From Xanthomonas sp. AM6 (lineage in GTDB: Bacteria > Pseudomonadota > Gammaproteobacteria > Xanthomonadales > Xanthomonadaceae), in NCBI RefSeq assembly GCF_025665335.1, contig NZ_CP106869.1, forward strand, positions 1,886,501-1,950,500: 64,000 nucleotides of DNA, given 5' to 3'. The notes beneath the pieces are model-generated. The model was given only the letters and a program-made list of their open reading frames with translations, did not search any database and was not told the origin of the DNA. Position numbers and translations under genes: made by a program. Below, piece after piece: positions 27,212 to 35,791 of this stretch; positions within the stretch are counted from its first letter, which is position 1, and each line of letters begins with the position of its first letter.

Positions 27212-28093
27212 TCAGTGGTCAGCGACCGGCGCTGGACCCGGCGACAGGTCGCCAGCGAACAGCCATTCTCCTGGACACGGATCCGGGTCGGCGGGATCGT
27301 CGGGGTCGGCTAGCGTGTCCACCACCAGTCCCGCCGGCAGCAATGTCGCCGGCAATGCCGCGCGGCTGCATCCCCAGCGGAACGGCTCGCCGCTCCAGCG
27401 CAGCCAGCGACGCAGCCAGGGGCGCGCGTGCAGGAAATCCACGCGACCGTCGCCGCGCGTCTGCATCGCGGTGGCGATGCAGCGCGCCTGCCGCAGAAAC
27501 CCGGCCAGCCCATGCAGCAACCGGATCGCCGCCGGCGCGGGCAGATACATCAGGACGCCCTCGGCGATCACCAGCGTGGGCGCCGAGGGGGCGAAATGCG
27601 CAGCGCCGGCGAGCGAGACCGGCAGCGACGCTTGCGCCAGATCCAGCGCCACGAAATGCAGGCGCGGTTGCTCGATCCCCAGCGACGTCAGCGCACGCTG
27701 CTTGATCGCGATCCCGGGCGCCAGATCGATTTCGTAGACATGCAGGTGCGGGGTGCGGTTCGCCAGGTCCACGCCCAGGGCATCGAAACCGGCGCCGAGA
27801 ATCACCACCTGCCGCATTCCCTCGGCGCAGGCGCGTTCGGCCCAGGCGCGGATCCGACGCTTGCGCCATGCGTAGTGCGCGCCGATCCCCGGTACCAGCG
27901 CGTACTCGAGCCATCGCAGCAGGCAACGCCCCAGTCGGGAACCGGTCGCACGCAGCAGGCCGTTGCCGACGCCGCCGCCGTGGCGCAGGCAGGCCTCGGC
28001 CACGCGCGCGTTCCATGGCAAGGCCGCGGCGCCGGCGCGCGCCTGCAGCACGGCCGCCGCCGCGAGCACCTGTGCGGTGGACAGCCGCGGCAT
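27212..28093 (-). CDS. Class I SAM-dependent methyltransferase, LCMT-like
   Basis: A 293-residue protein related to the leucine carboxyl methyltransferase/TIGR00027 group. SAM-binding motif I is in RQVVILGAGFDALGVDL, the acidic residue follows in HVYEIDLAPG, and APTLVIAEGVLMYLPAPAA is the LCMT-type motif (usually AEG-LMYL). Bacterial members methylate carboxylates or small metabolites; the substrate here is unknown. It starts one base after the stop of the FAD oxidase gene, so both are one operon. The pair is divergent from an XRE regulator. Confidence 0.8.
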   Translation of the reverse strand: MPRLSTAQVLAAAAVLQARAGAAALPWNARVAEACLRHGGGVGNGLLRATGSRLGRCLLRWLEYALVPGIGAHYAWRKRRIRAWAERACAEGMRQVVILGAGFDALGVDLANRTPHLHVYEIDLAPGIAIKQRALTSLGIEQPRLHFVALDLAQASLPVSLAGAAHFAPSAPTLVIAEGVLMYLPAPAAIRLLHGLAGFLRQARCIATAMQTRGDGRVDFLHARPWLRRWLRWSGEPFRWGCSRAALPATLLPAGLVVDTLADPDDPADPDPCPGEWLFAGDLSPGPAPVADH

Positions 28094-28094
28094 G

Positions 28095-29504
28095 TCAGCT
28101 GCGCGCCGCGACGATGTGGCGATACCAGTCGCTGCGCCACCGGCCGCGTGGATCGAATTCGCGCTGGGCGGCGAGGAATGCGTCGATGCGCGGATGCGCG
28201 GCCTGCAGCTGGGCGGACGTAGCCCAGCGGTGGTAGGTCAGGTAATAGCTGCCGCCGAAGTGCAGCGCATCGTCGATCAGTGCGCGGAACGCGTCGGCTG
28301 CCTGCGCCAGGCCCGCCGGGTGGTGCGGCACGTGCAGGTTGAAGACGATGCAGGCCCAGTTCTCGCGCGCCCAGCACAGCATGCTGGTGGGGTCGGGTTC
28401 GATCAGGCGCACCGTGCCATAGACCGGCTGCGCGGCGCAGCGGCGCAGGCTGTCAGCGGCGCGGGCCATGAACCCGGACAGGCATGCGCGCGGCACATAG
28501 AGTTCGGTGATCATGTCCGAGCCGCGATGGCCCAGGCTGCGATCCACCGCCGCGTGGTAGTGGCCGAGATAGACGCCGCTTTGCTGCGTATCGCAGTGGT
28601 AATGCTGGCCGTCGGTGGCCAGGTAGAACCTGGCGTATTCGTCGAACGCGCGCGAGGGCGCGGTATGCGCCATGCCCAGCAGCCGGACGAAATCGTCGGC
28701 CTGCAGCTGCACGGGCGCGGCGACCGCCGCGGTCGGCGCCGGGTAGTAGCACGACAGCACGCCCAGATCGAGGAAGTCGTCGCTGGCCGGATCGATGGCG
28801 AACTGGAAATCGCCGTAGCAGGCGCCGTCGGCGATCGCCTGCTCGAACGCGTGCGGCAGGCCGGCCACCCGCTGCAGGCGCACGCACCGCTGCAGTACCC
28901 GGCGCGGCGTGAGCCGCAAGGTGAGTTGCACCACCAGGCCGAACAGCCCGTAGCCGCCGGCAGCCAAGGCGAACAGCCGCGGTTGCGTATCGCGGCTGGC
29001 ATGTACCAAGCGGCCGCACGCGTCGACCAGCGTCACCGATTCGACGTCCTCCACGAACGGCGCATAGCGCAGCCCGCGGCCGTGCACGTTCGCGGCGAAG
29101 GCGCCGCCGAGGCTGAAGTCGTCGGCGCCGGTCTGCTTCTGCCGAATGGTCCAGCCGCGTGCGTTGCCCGGATGCTGGCGCAGCCATGCCAGCAGCGCCG
29201 GCCAGCGGATGCCGGCTTCGACGGTCAGCAGTCCGCGCTCCGCATCGAATGCGAGGACCCGGTCCAGGGCCGAGGTGTCCAGCACGCAGCCATGCGACAG
29301 GAATTGGTGCCCACCCATGGCGTGGCGGGCGCCGGCGGCGATGAGGCTGTGGCCGCCCTGGGCGCAGGCGCGCACCATCGCGACGGCCTCCGCCTGCGTG
29401 GTCGGCGCCAGCAGGCGCACGGGCGTGGCATTGAGCCGCGAATGCACGTCGTTGAGCAGTCGTTCGCCGCATTCGGCGTGGCGCGGGAGCGGGGACGGTG
29501 ACAT
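28095..29504 (-). CDS. FAD-linked oxidoreductase (PCMH/FAD_binding_4 type)
   Basis: A 469-residue flavoenzyme of the vanillyl-alcohol-oxidase fold. The FAD-binding half has SLIAAGARHAMGGHQ, the ADDFSLGGAFAANVHGRGL stretch and RLFALAAGGYGLFGLVVQLTL. The C-terminal half (DMITELYVPRACLSGFM, GTVRLIEPDP, HHPAGLAQAADAFRALID, YLTYHRWATSAQLQAAHPR) resembles the DHCR24/alditol-oxidase type of substrate domain. No His-Cys bicovalent motif is evident. ATG 29504 (MSPSPLPRHAECG) was chosen; the frame is open much further but overlaps the divergent regulator. The substrate is unknown. Confidence 0.8.
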   Translation of the reverse strand: MSPSPLPRHAECGERLLNDVHSRLNATPVRLLAPTTQAEAVAMVRACAQGGHSLIAAGARHAMGGHQFLSHGCVLDTSALDRVLAFDAERGLLTVEAGIRWPALLAWLRQHPGNARGWTIRQKQTGADDFSLGGAFAANVHGRGLRYAPFVEDVESVTLVDACGRLVHASRDTQPRLFALAAGGYGLFGLVVQLTLRLTPRRVLQRCVRLQRVAGLPHAFEQAIADGACYGDFQFAIDPASDDFLDLGVLSCYYPAPTAAVAAPVQLQADDFVRLLGMAHTAPSRAFDEYARFYLATDGQHYHCDTQQSGVYLGHYHAAVDRSLGHRGSDMITELYVPRACLSGFMARAADSLRRCAAQPVYGTVRLIEPDPTSMLCWARENWACIVFNLHVPHHPAGLAQAADAFRALIDDALHFGGSYYLTYHRWATSAQLQAAHPRIDAFLAAQREFDPRGRWRSDWYRHIVAARS

Positions 29505-29572
29505 GGATTCGAGCCGAATGAGGAGATCGGGCAAACGTGCCAGCGGGTATTGCAAGGCGCAACCGTGGCGCT

Positions 29573-29594
29573 CAAGGTATCGCCTTGTGATACC
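29573..29594. promoter_or_regulatory. Overlapping palindromes before the XRE regulator
   Basis: Two interleaved dyads lie 31 bases before the regulator start: CAAGG-tatcg-CCTTG (29573-29587) and GGTATC-gccttgt-GATACC (29576-29594). They lie in the region shared with the divergent oxidase-methyltransferase operon. They are the natural candidate for the regulator's own binding site. Confidence 0.5.
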
Positions 29595-29624
29595 GTGCGT
29601 CGCACCCGTCACGACGATGCATCC

Positions 29625-30416
29625 ATGCTCGAACGCGAACGCCTGCTGGCTGCGCTGAAGCAACTGCTCAAGGAGCGCGGCTGGCGCTACGCCGATCTGG
29701 CCGCCGCGGTCGGCGTGTCGGAGCCGACGATCAAGCGCATTCTGTCGACCGGGCGGATGGACCTGGATCGGCTGGAGCGCATCTGCGAGGTGCTGGAGAT
29801 CGACTTCTTCGAACTGGCGCGCGCGGCCAGCGGCACCCGCCAGTCCCGCCGCCTGCTCAGCCTGCGCCAGGAGCAGGCGCTGGCCGATGCGCCGCGCCTG
29901 ATGATGGTCTTCCACATGCTGTGCCAGGGCTGGCGCAGCGAGGCGATCGCCACCGACTACGGGATGGCGCATGCCGAGCTGGTGCAACTGCTGGCGCGGC
30001 TGGACCGGGTCGGCCTGATCGAACTGCTTCCGGGCGACCGCACCCGCCTGCGGGTAGCGCGCGACTTTTCCTGGCGCGACGACGGCCCGGTGCGGGCGCG
30101 TTACCTGGCTGCCGCCAGCCAGGAATTTATGCAGGACGCGTTCGATGCGCCGCAGGCGCTGCTGGCGTTGGAGGTCCGCGAACTGGGCGATGCCTCGATC
30201 GCCACGTTGCGGCGCAAGCTGGAGCGGCTGGTGGTCGAATTCCGCGAGGCGGCGGACGTGGATGTCAGCCTGCCGCACGAACGCCGGCGCAGCGTCGGCA
30301 TGCTGGTGGCGATGCGGCCATGGGTATTCTCGCTGGCCAACAGCCTGCGCGTGGCCGACACGCCCGTCTCCGCCACGCCGGCGCGCGGCGGTCGCCGGCG
30401 TGCCAGAGCACCGTAG
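29625..30416 (+). CDS. XRE-family helix-turn-helix transcriptional regulator
   Basis: A 263-residue DNA-binding protein. The N-terminal HTH is WRYADLAAAVGVSEPTIKRILS, followed by LDRLERICEVLEIDFFELAR, typical of Cro/CI-type domains. The remaining 170 residues (LMMVFHMLCQGWRSEAIATDYGM and a helical C-terminus) form an unrecognised sensing or oligomerisation domain. ATG 29625 is used; the frame begins 75 bases earlier inside the palindromes. Divergent placement suggests it controls the oxidase-methyltransferase pair and itself. Confidence 0.82.
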   Translation: MLERERLLAALKQLLKERGWRYADLAAAVGVSEPTIKRILSTGRMDLDRLERICEVLEIDFFELARAASGTRQSRRLLSLRQEQALADAPRLMMVFHMLCQGWRSEAIATDYGMAHAELVQLLARLDRVGLIELLPGDRTRLRVARDFSWRDDGPVRARYLAAASQEFMQDAFDAPQALLALEVRELGDASIATLRRKLERLVVEFREAADVDVSLPHERRRSVGMLVAMRPWVFSLANSLRVADTPVSATPARGGRRRARAP

Positions 30417-30582
30417 CGCTTTCGTCGCCGGTGCGGGCCTTGCGGACGCGAGGTCTTGCGGCCCCAACCCACGCCATACCCCACTTCATGAACCAGCGAT
30501 CGCCCCGCTGCGCTATCGGCGATGCCGGTCATGCGTCGCGCGGCCCGGCGCACGCGCCGGCCGGTCGCGACACCGCGGTCGC

Positions 30583-32007
30583 CTAGATGCCAGCCGTCGT
30601 GTCCACCGCCGTGAGGCGCCCGCGCAGCGAATTGCTCAGCGCCTCGGTGATCGCCACCTCGACGAACTGGCCGATCAGGCGCGGGTGGCCGGGGAAGTTC
30701 ACCGAGCGCATGTTCTCGGTCTTGCCGGTCAGCTCGGCCGGGTTCTTCTTCGACGGGCCTTCGACCAGCACGGTCTGCACGCTGCCGACCATCTCGCGCG
30801 AGATCTGCAGCGAATGCGCGTTGATGTGCGCCTGCAGCCGCGCCAGCCGCGCGTGCTTGACCGCGTCGGGCGTGTCGTCTTCCAGGTCGGCGGCGGGCGT
30901 GCCCGGGCGCCGCGAATAGATGAAGGAGAAGCTCTGGTCGAAGCCCACGTCCTCGATCAGCTTCATGGTCTTGTCGAAGTCGGCGTCGGTCTCGCCGGGG
31001 AAACCGACGATGAAGTCCGAGCTGATCGAGATGTCCGGGCGCACCGCGCGCAGCTTGCGGATCTTCTGCTTGAACTCCAGCGCGGTGTAGCCGCGCTTCA
31101 TCGCGCTGAGGATGCGGTCGCTGCCGGCCTGCACCGGCAGGTGCAGGTAGTTGGCCAGCTGCGGCACGTCGCGGTAGGCGTCCACCAGCGAGTCGCTGAA
31201 CTCCAGCGGATGCGAGGTGGTGAAACGGATGCGGCCGATGCCCTCGATCTGCGCGATGCTGCGGATCAGCAGGCCCAGGTCGGCGTACTGCGGCTGCTCG
31301 CCGGCCTCGGCGTCGGCGTACGGCCCGCGGTAGGCGTTGACGTTCTGGCCGAGCAGGTTGATCTCGCGCACGCCCTGCGCGGCCAGCTGCGCCACTTCCA
31401 CCAGCACGTCCTCGAACGGCCGGCTGATCTCCTCGCCGCGGGTGTAGGGCACCACGCAGAACGAGCAGTACTTGGAGCAGCCCTCCATGATCGACACGAA
31501 CGCCGACGGGCCCTCGGCGCGCGGCTCGGGCAGGCGGTCGAACTTCTCCACCTCGGGGAAGCTGATGTCCACCTGCGACTTGCCCGATTCGCGCCGCGCG
31601 CGGATCAGTTCCGGCAGGCGGTGCAGGGTCTGCGGGCCGAACACCAGGTCCACGTACGGCGCGCGCTTGACGATCGCCTCGCCCTCCTGCGACGCCACGC
31701 AGCCGCCGACGCCGATGATCACCGGCTTGCCGCCGGCCTTGAGCGCCTTCCAGCGGCCGAGCTGGCTGAACACCTTCTCCTGCGCCTTCTCGCGGATCGA
31801 GCAGGTGTTGACCAGCACCACGTCGGCTTCCTCCGGGTTGTCGGTCAGCTCCAGGCCCTCGGCGGCGGCGAGCACGTCGGCCATCTTGGCCGAGTCGTAC
31901 TCGTTCATCTGGCAACCGTGGGTCTTGATGTACAGCTTGCCGCGCACCGGCAGCGCAGCGGCCGGCGTGCCGGCGGAGGGCAGGGGATGCAGGACGGTCC
32001 CGGTCAT
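30583..32007 (-). CDS. miaB: tRNA-2-methylthio-N6-dimethylallyladenosine synthase MiaB
   Basis: Radical-SAM methylthiotransferase of 474 residues acting on A37 of tRNAs that read UNN codons. Order: MTTase domain with [16 protein letters not shown] and [13 protein letters not shown] (cluster cysteines), the radical-SAM motif [15 protein letters not shown] (CxxxCxxC), [23 protein letters not shown], and a C-terminal TRAM domain ([12 protein letters not shown]). ATG 32007 gives [13 protein letters not shown]. Normally phoH follows directly; here 3.3 kb with other genes intervenes. Confidence 0.95.
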   Translation of the reverse strand: MTGTVLHPLPSAGTPAAALPVRGKLYIKTHGCQMNEYDSAKMADVLAAAEGLELTDNPEEADVVLVNTCSIREKAQEKVFSQLGRWKALKAGGKPVIIGVGGCVASQEGEAIVKRAPYVDLVFGPQTLHRLPELIRARRESGKSQVDISFPEVEKFDRLPEPRAEGPSAFVSIMEGCSKYCSFCVVPYTRGEEISRPFEDVLVEVAQLAAQGVREINLLGQNVNAYRGPYADAEAGEQPQYADLGLLIRSIAQIEGIGRIRFTTSHPLEFSDSLVDAYRDVPQLANYLHLPVQAGSDRILSAMKRGYTALEFKQKIRKLRAVRPDISISSDFIVGFPGETDADFDKTMKLIEDVGFDQSFSFIYSRRPGTPAADLEDDTPDAVKHARLARLQAHINAHSLQISREMVGSVQTVLVEGPSKKNPAELTGKTENMRSVNFPGHPRLIGQFVEVAITEALSNSLRGRLTAVDTTAGI

Positions 32008-32078
32008 GGCGCTTAATCCAGGCGGGTGGAAAGGGAAGCCGACTAGTCTACCCGCGCCGGGCGCCCCGCGCAGGCGGG

Positions 32079-32702
32079 TCAGGCCTCGGCGGCCGCGTCG
32101 ATCGCCTGCGCGCGCTGCACCGCCGGCCGTGCGGCCATGCGTTCGACGTAGGCGCGGGTCGGCGCCGGCGGGTCCATCAGGCCGAAGGCGATCATCCAGC
32201 CCAGCGCGCTGCCCCACAGCACGTCGGCGGCGGTGCAGCGCTCGCCGAGCAGGTAGTCGCCCCGCGCCAGTTGGTCGTCGACCACGCCCATCACCGTGTC
32301 GCAGTCGGCATAGGGCGAGAGCATCCGTGGCGGCGCCTGGCGCTTGAGCGCGCGGTCGAGCACCGCCGGCTCGAACGCCGAGCCGTAGAACGCCAGCCAG
32401 CGCAGGTAGGGCCCGCGGCGCGGGTCGCCCATCGCCGGGGCCAGCCCGGCCTCGGGGTACAGGTCGGCCAGGTACTGGTAGATCGCCACCTGTTCGGTGA
32501 TGGGCGCCTGCAGGTGGACGATGGCCGGGACCTTGCCCATCGGGTTGATCGCCAGGTACTCCGGCGCCAGCTGCTCGCCCTTCTGCAGGTCCAGGCGCTC
32601 GATCGCATAGTCGGCGCCGAGTTCCTCGAGCAGGATCAGCACGCCCTTGGAGCGCGATTTGGGGTTGTGGTACAGGGTCACGTGGCGGTCGGCGGTGGGC
32701 AT
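32079..32702 (-). CDS. Glutathione S-transferase family protein
   Basis: A 207-residue GST-fold protein. The thioredoxin-like half starts [22 protein letters not shown] with Ser in the usual activation region, and has [11 protein letters not shown] and the Glu-x-Ile-type [17 protein letters not shown]. The helical half contains [21 protein letters not shown] with the N-capping box. The substrate is unknown. It is divergent from a WYL regulator, with a 25-bp dyad between them, so it may be that regulator's target. Confidence 0.87.
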   Translation of the reverse strand: MPTADRHVTLYHNPKSRSKGVLILLEELGADYAIERLDLQKGEQLAPEYLAINPMGKVPAIVHLQAPITEQVAIYQYLADLYPEAGLAPAMGDPRRGPYLRWLAFYGSAFEPAVLDRALKRQAPPRMLSPYADCDTVMGVVDDQLARGDYLLGERCTAADVLWGSALGWMIAFGLMDPPAPTRAYVERMAARPAVQRAQAIDAAAEA

Positions 32703-32739
32703 GGCGGGTTCTCCTGGGTGTGAGCCCATGCTAGGCGCT

Positions 32740-32764
32740 ATTGCGGACGGATCGTGTCCGCAAT
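32740..32764. promoter_or_regulatory. 25-bp dyad between the GST gene and the WYL regulator
   Basis: ATTGCGGAC (32740-32748) and its exact inverted copy GTCCGCAAT (32756-32764) are separated by 7 bases, 11 bases before the regulator start and 38 bases before the GST start. Exact 9-base arms in a 73-base divergent gap strongly suggest an operator, most simply for the WYL protein encoded next to it. Confidence 0.6.
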
Positions 32765-32775
32765 ACGGTGGTGCG

Positions 32776-33735
32776 ATGGCATCTCCCGCGTCCCGCATGC
32801 TGCGCCTGATCGCTTTGCTGCAGACCCGCCGGGTCTGGCCGGGCGCGGAACTGGCCGAGCGCCTGGGCGTGGACCGGCGCAGCCTGCGCCGCGACGTGGA
32901 GCGGCTGCGCGGCCTGGGCTATCCGGTGCGCGCCTCGTCCGGGGTCGGCGGCGGCTACCAGCTGGCGGCCGGCGCGCAGATGCTGCCGCTGCTGTTCGAA
33001 GAGGACGAGGCGGTGGCGGTCGCGGTGGCGCTGCGCGCGGCCGCGGCCAGCATGGGCGGGCTGGAGGACACCGCGCTGCGGGTGCTGGCCAAGCTGGACC
33101 CGCTGCTGCCGGCGCGGGTGCGGCAGCGCGCCGGCGCGCTGCATGCGGTGACCGTGTCGCTGGGGCACGACCTGCCGGTGCCGGACACCCACCTGCTGAT
33201 CGGCATCGCCGGCGCCTGCCGCGACCGGCGCCTGCTCGGGTTCGCCTACCGCGACCACCAGGGCCGGGCCAGCCAGCGCTGGCTCGAGCCGCTGCGCCTG
33301 GTCAACTACGGGCGCCGCTGGTACCTGCTGGGCTGGGACCGCGACCGGGCCGACTGGCGCACGTTCCGGGTCGACCGCATCGACCCGCCGCTGGCCCTGG
33401 GCGGTCCGGTCGCGGCGCGGCTGCCGCCGCGCGATCCGGCGGCGATGGTGCGCCAGGCGATCAGCGTCGCGCCGTTCCCGGTGCAGTTGCGGGTGCGCCT
33501 GCGCGGCGATCCGGCCGCGCTGGCCGCACGCATCCCGCCGTGGTGCGGGATGCTGGAGACGGACGGGGACGGCGGCTGCGTGCTGTCGATGGGCGCCGAG
33601 TCGCCGGCCTGGCTGGCGGCCGAACTGCTGACGTTGGGGATGCCGTTCGAGCCGATCGACGGGCAGGCGCTGCGGCCGGCGCTGCTGGCGGCGTTGCGCG
33701 ATGTAGCGGCCTGCATCGATGGCGATACCCAGTGA
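32776..33735 (+). CDS. WYL-domain transcriptional regulator (YafY/DeoR-like HTH)
   Basis: A 319-residue regulator. The N-terminal winged HTH is RMLRLIALLQTRRVWPGAEL, then RLGVDRRSLRRDVERLRGLG and SGVGGGYQL. The central WYL domain includes RLLGFAYRDHQG and LVNYGRRWYLLGWDRDR, where the family normally has WYL. A C-terminal WCX-type extension follows (VQLRVRLRGDPAALAARIP). ATG 32776 was chosen for length and position just after the dyad. It probably represses itself and the GST gene, responding to an unknown ligand. Confidence 0.85.
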   Translation: MASPASRMLRLIALLQTRRVWPGAELAERLGVDRRSLRRDVERLRGLGYPVRASSGVGGGYQLAAGAQMLPLLFEEDEAVAVAVALRAAAASMGGLEDTALRVLAKLDPLLPARVRQRAGALHAVTVSLGHDLPVPDTHLLIGIAGACRDRRLLGFAYRDHQGRASQRWLEPLRLVNYGRRWYLLGWDRDRADWRTFRVDRIDPPLALGGPVAARLPPRDPAAMVRQAISVAPFPVQLRVRLRGDPAALAARIPPWCGMLETDGDGGCVLSMGAESPAWLAAELLTLGMPFEPIDGQALRPALLAALRDVAACIDGDTQ

Positions 33736-34068
33736 CGCGCGGCGCGGCCACGGCTGCGGCGGACGCTATGGCGGAGCGGTGCGGCGGGCGATGCCGCCAG
33801 GTGATGCAGCAAAGACGGTGCAACAGGGGCGACGGTGAGCCCGGCGCGGCGCGAGGGCCGTTCGCAGTGGCGGTGCCGGCCGTGGCGACCGCGATACGCG
33901 CCATGCCGGCCCGAGCGGCGGGAGCGCCGGCGTGGTGCGGAGGTGCCCCCGTGCCGGCATCGGATGCACAAGGCCCACGGCCGGCCGGGACGCGGCAAAC
34001 GGGTCGCCGATCCCGGTCGCGCCAGCGCGCACTTGGCAAGCGCCGGCGAAGTTGGGACACTCGCCGCC
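33736..34068. other. Gene-free interval before the lytic transglycosylase
   Basis: This 333-base, very GC-rich stretch is open in the transglycosylase frame from 33835, but the translation is Arg/Pro-rich and precedes a proper signal peptide. I therefore do not count it as coding. I see no convincing promoter, repeat or RNA in it. Confidence 0.4.
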
Positions 34069-35031
34069 ATGAAGGGGATGGTGGGGCTTCTGGGGCTGGC
34101 AATCGCCACGCTGTCGGCATCGCCGGCCAGCGCCGGCACCCTGTACAAGTGCATCGGCGGCGACGGCGTGCCCAGCTACGTCAGCAAGCGCGTGGCCGGC
34201 GCCAGCTGCAGCGTGGTCAGCCGCTATGTGCCCGACCGCAGCACCGCACGCGCGGTGCCCGCGCCTGTCGCGGCGCCCGGTTCCGCCGAACGCGCGCCCA
34301 GTCGGAGCGTCATCGCCCTGGCCACGCCGCAGTCCGGCGCCCCGGCCACCATCATCAGCACGCCGGTCGCGGCCCCGGCCCCGGTCGCCGCCAGCGCCGC
34401 GCCCAGAAGCGTGGCGCCGGTGGCTGCGGGCACTGGCGCCGCGCCGCGGCGGGTGGTCAGCGGCCAGGTCTATTCCTACATGAAGGACGGCGTGCGCCAC
34501 TACACCAGCGCGCGCCCGACCCAGGTCGCGAGCCTCGGCGCGGTGCGCACCATCCACTACAGCTTCATCGAGACCTGCTACGCCTGCGCCAATCCCGGAC
34601 TCAACTTCGGCGCGGTGCGGTTGAACACCACCGCCTACCAGAGCGAGATCGCCGCCGCCGCGCGCGAGTACGGGGTCGACGAGGCGGTGGTGCGCGCGAT
34701 CATCCATGCCGAGTCGGCGTACAACCCGATGGCGCTGAGCCGCGCCGGCGCGCAGGGCCTGATGCAGCTGATGCCGCCGACCGCGCGCCGCTTCGGGGTC
34801 AGCGATTCGTTCGATGCGGCGCAGAACATCCGCGGCGGCGTGCAGTACCTGGCCTGGTTGCTGAAGCGCTTCAACGGCAACCTGACCCTGGCCGCCGCCG
34901 GCTACAACGCCGGCGAGGGCGCGGTGGACAAGCATGGCGGGGTGCCGCCGTACAGCGAGACGCAGCGCTACGTGCAGCGGGTCGGCGTGCTGGCCGACCG
35001 CTACCGCGGCGTGCTGGCGGCGGCGCATTGA
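34069..35031 (+). CDS. Lytic transglycosylase, SLT/MltC-like domain, secreted
   Basis: A 320-residue periplasmic murein hydrolase. A signal peptide (MVGLLGLAIATLSASPASA) is followed by a DUF4124-like segment (GTLYKCIGGDGVPSYVSKR), an Ala/Pro/Val linker of about 80 residues, and the transglycosylase domain. That domain has the catalytic Glu in AIIHAESAYNPMALS, GAQGLMQLMPPTARRFGV, NIRGGVQYLAWLL and LAAAGYNAGEGAVD. ATG 34069 is used; a second ATG lies three codons later. Conjugative or pilus-related lysozymes share this domain, but nothing nearby ties it to a secretion system. Confidence 0.9.
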   Translation: MKGMVGLLGLAIATLSASPASAGTLYKCIGGDGVPSYVSKRVAGASCSVVSRYVPDRSTARAVPAPVAAPGSAERAPSRSVIALATPQSGAPATIISTPVAAPAPVAASAAPRSVAPVAAGTGAAPRRVVSGQVYSYMKDGVRHYTSARPTQVASLGAVRTIHYSFIETCYACANPGLNFGAVRLNTTAYQSEIAAAAREYGVDEAVVRAIIHAESAYNPMALSRAGAQGLMQLMPPTARRFGVSDSFDAAQNIRGGVQYLAWLLKRFNGNLTLAAAGYNAGEGAVDKHGGVPPYSETQRYVQRVGVLADRYRGVLAAAH

Positions 35032-35167
35032 GCGTTCCGGCGGCCGTCGCGACGATGCATTGTCTGCGCGTTGACGGTTCCGCTACACTGCAGTGGATTT
35101 TATGCGGCTCGACCCCCACCGAGCCGCTGGCAGCCTCACGCTACCCAATCAAAAATCGGAGTGCCGG

Positions 35168-35788
35168 ATGGCCAACGATGGGGTCAACGATTCTGTAAAT
35201 GCAGGACGCCGCCGCTTTCTCACCGCCACCACGGCGGTGGTGGGCGCGGTTGGAGCAGGTTTCGTCGCGGTTCCTTTCATCAAGTCGTGGAACCCCAGCG
35301 CCAAGGCCAAACTGGCCGGCGCGCCGGTGACCGCCGACATCAGTGCGTTGCAGGAAGGCCAGCGCCTGATCCTGGAGTGGCGCGGTCAGCCGATCTGGAT
35401 CGTCAAGCGCTCCAAGGCGATCCTGGATGCGCTGCCGACGCTGGACGGACGACTCAAGGACCCCAAGTCCGAGGTCACCGACCAACAGCCGGCCTACATC
35501 AAGGGCGAAGGTCGCTCGATCAAGCCCGACATCTCGGTGCTGGTCGGGCTGTGCACGCACCTGGGCTGCTCGCCGGAGATGGTCGCGGAGATCCGCCCCG
35601 AGCCCTACGATCCGGAGTGGAAGGGCGGCTATTTCTGCCCCTGCCACAAGTCGCGCTTCGACATGGCCGGCCGCGTGTTCCAGGGCGTGCCCGCGCCGAT
35701 CAACCTGCTGGTGCCCCCGCATCACTACCAGGACGACAACACGTTGATCATCGGCGTCGATCCGAGTTCCGCGAAGGGAGCCGCCTAA
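35168..35788 (+). CDS. petA: Ubiquinol-cytochrome c reductase iron-sulfur subunit (Rieske)
   Basis: Rieske subunit of the bc1 complex, 206 residues. The N-terminus has a Tat-type RRRFLTATTAVVG motif that serves as membrane anchor. The [2Fe-2S] ligands are in CTHLGC and CPCHKSRFD. ATG 35168 follows CGGAGTGCCGG. Possible promoter elements are TTGACG at 35071 and TACACT at 35084, but their spacing is not that of one classic promoter. It is first in petA-petB-mini-gene-petC. Confidence 0.95.
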   Translation: MANDGVNDSVNAGRRRFLTATTAVVGAVGAGFVAVPFIKSWNPSAKAKLAGAPVTADISALQEGQRLILEWRGQPIWIVKRSKAILDALPTLDGRLKDPKSEVTDQQPAYIKGEGRSIKPDISVLVGLCTHLGCSPEMVAEIRPEPYDPEWKGGYFCPCHKSRFDMAGRVFQGVPAPINLLVPPHHYQDDNTLIIGVDPSSAKGAA

Positions 35789-35791
35789 GCC

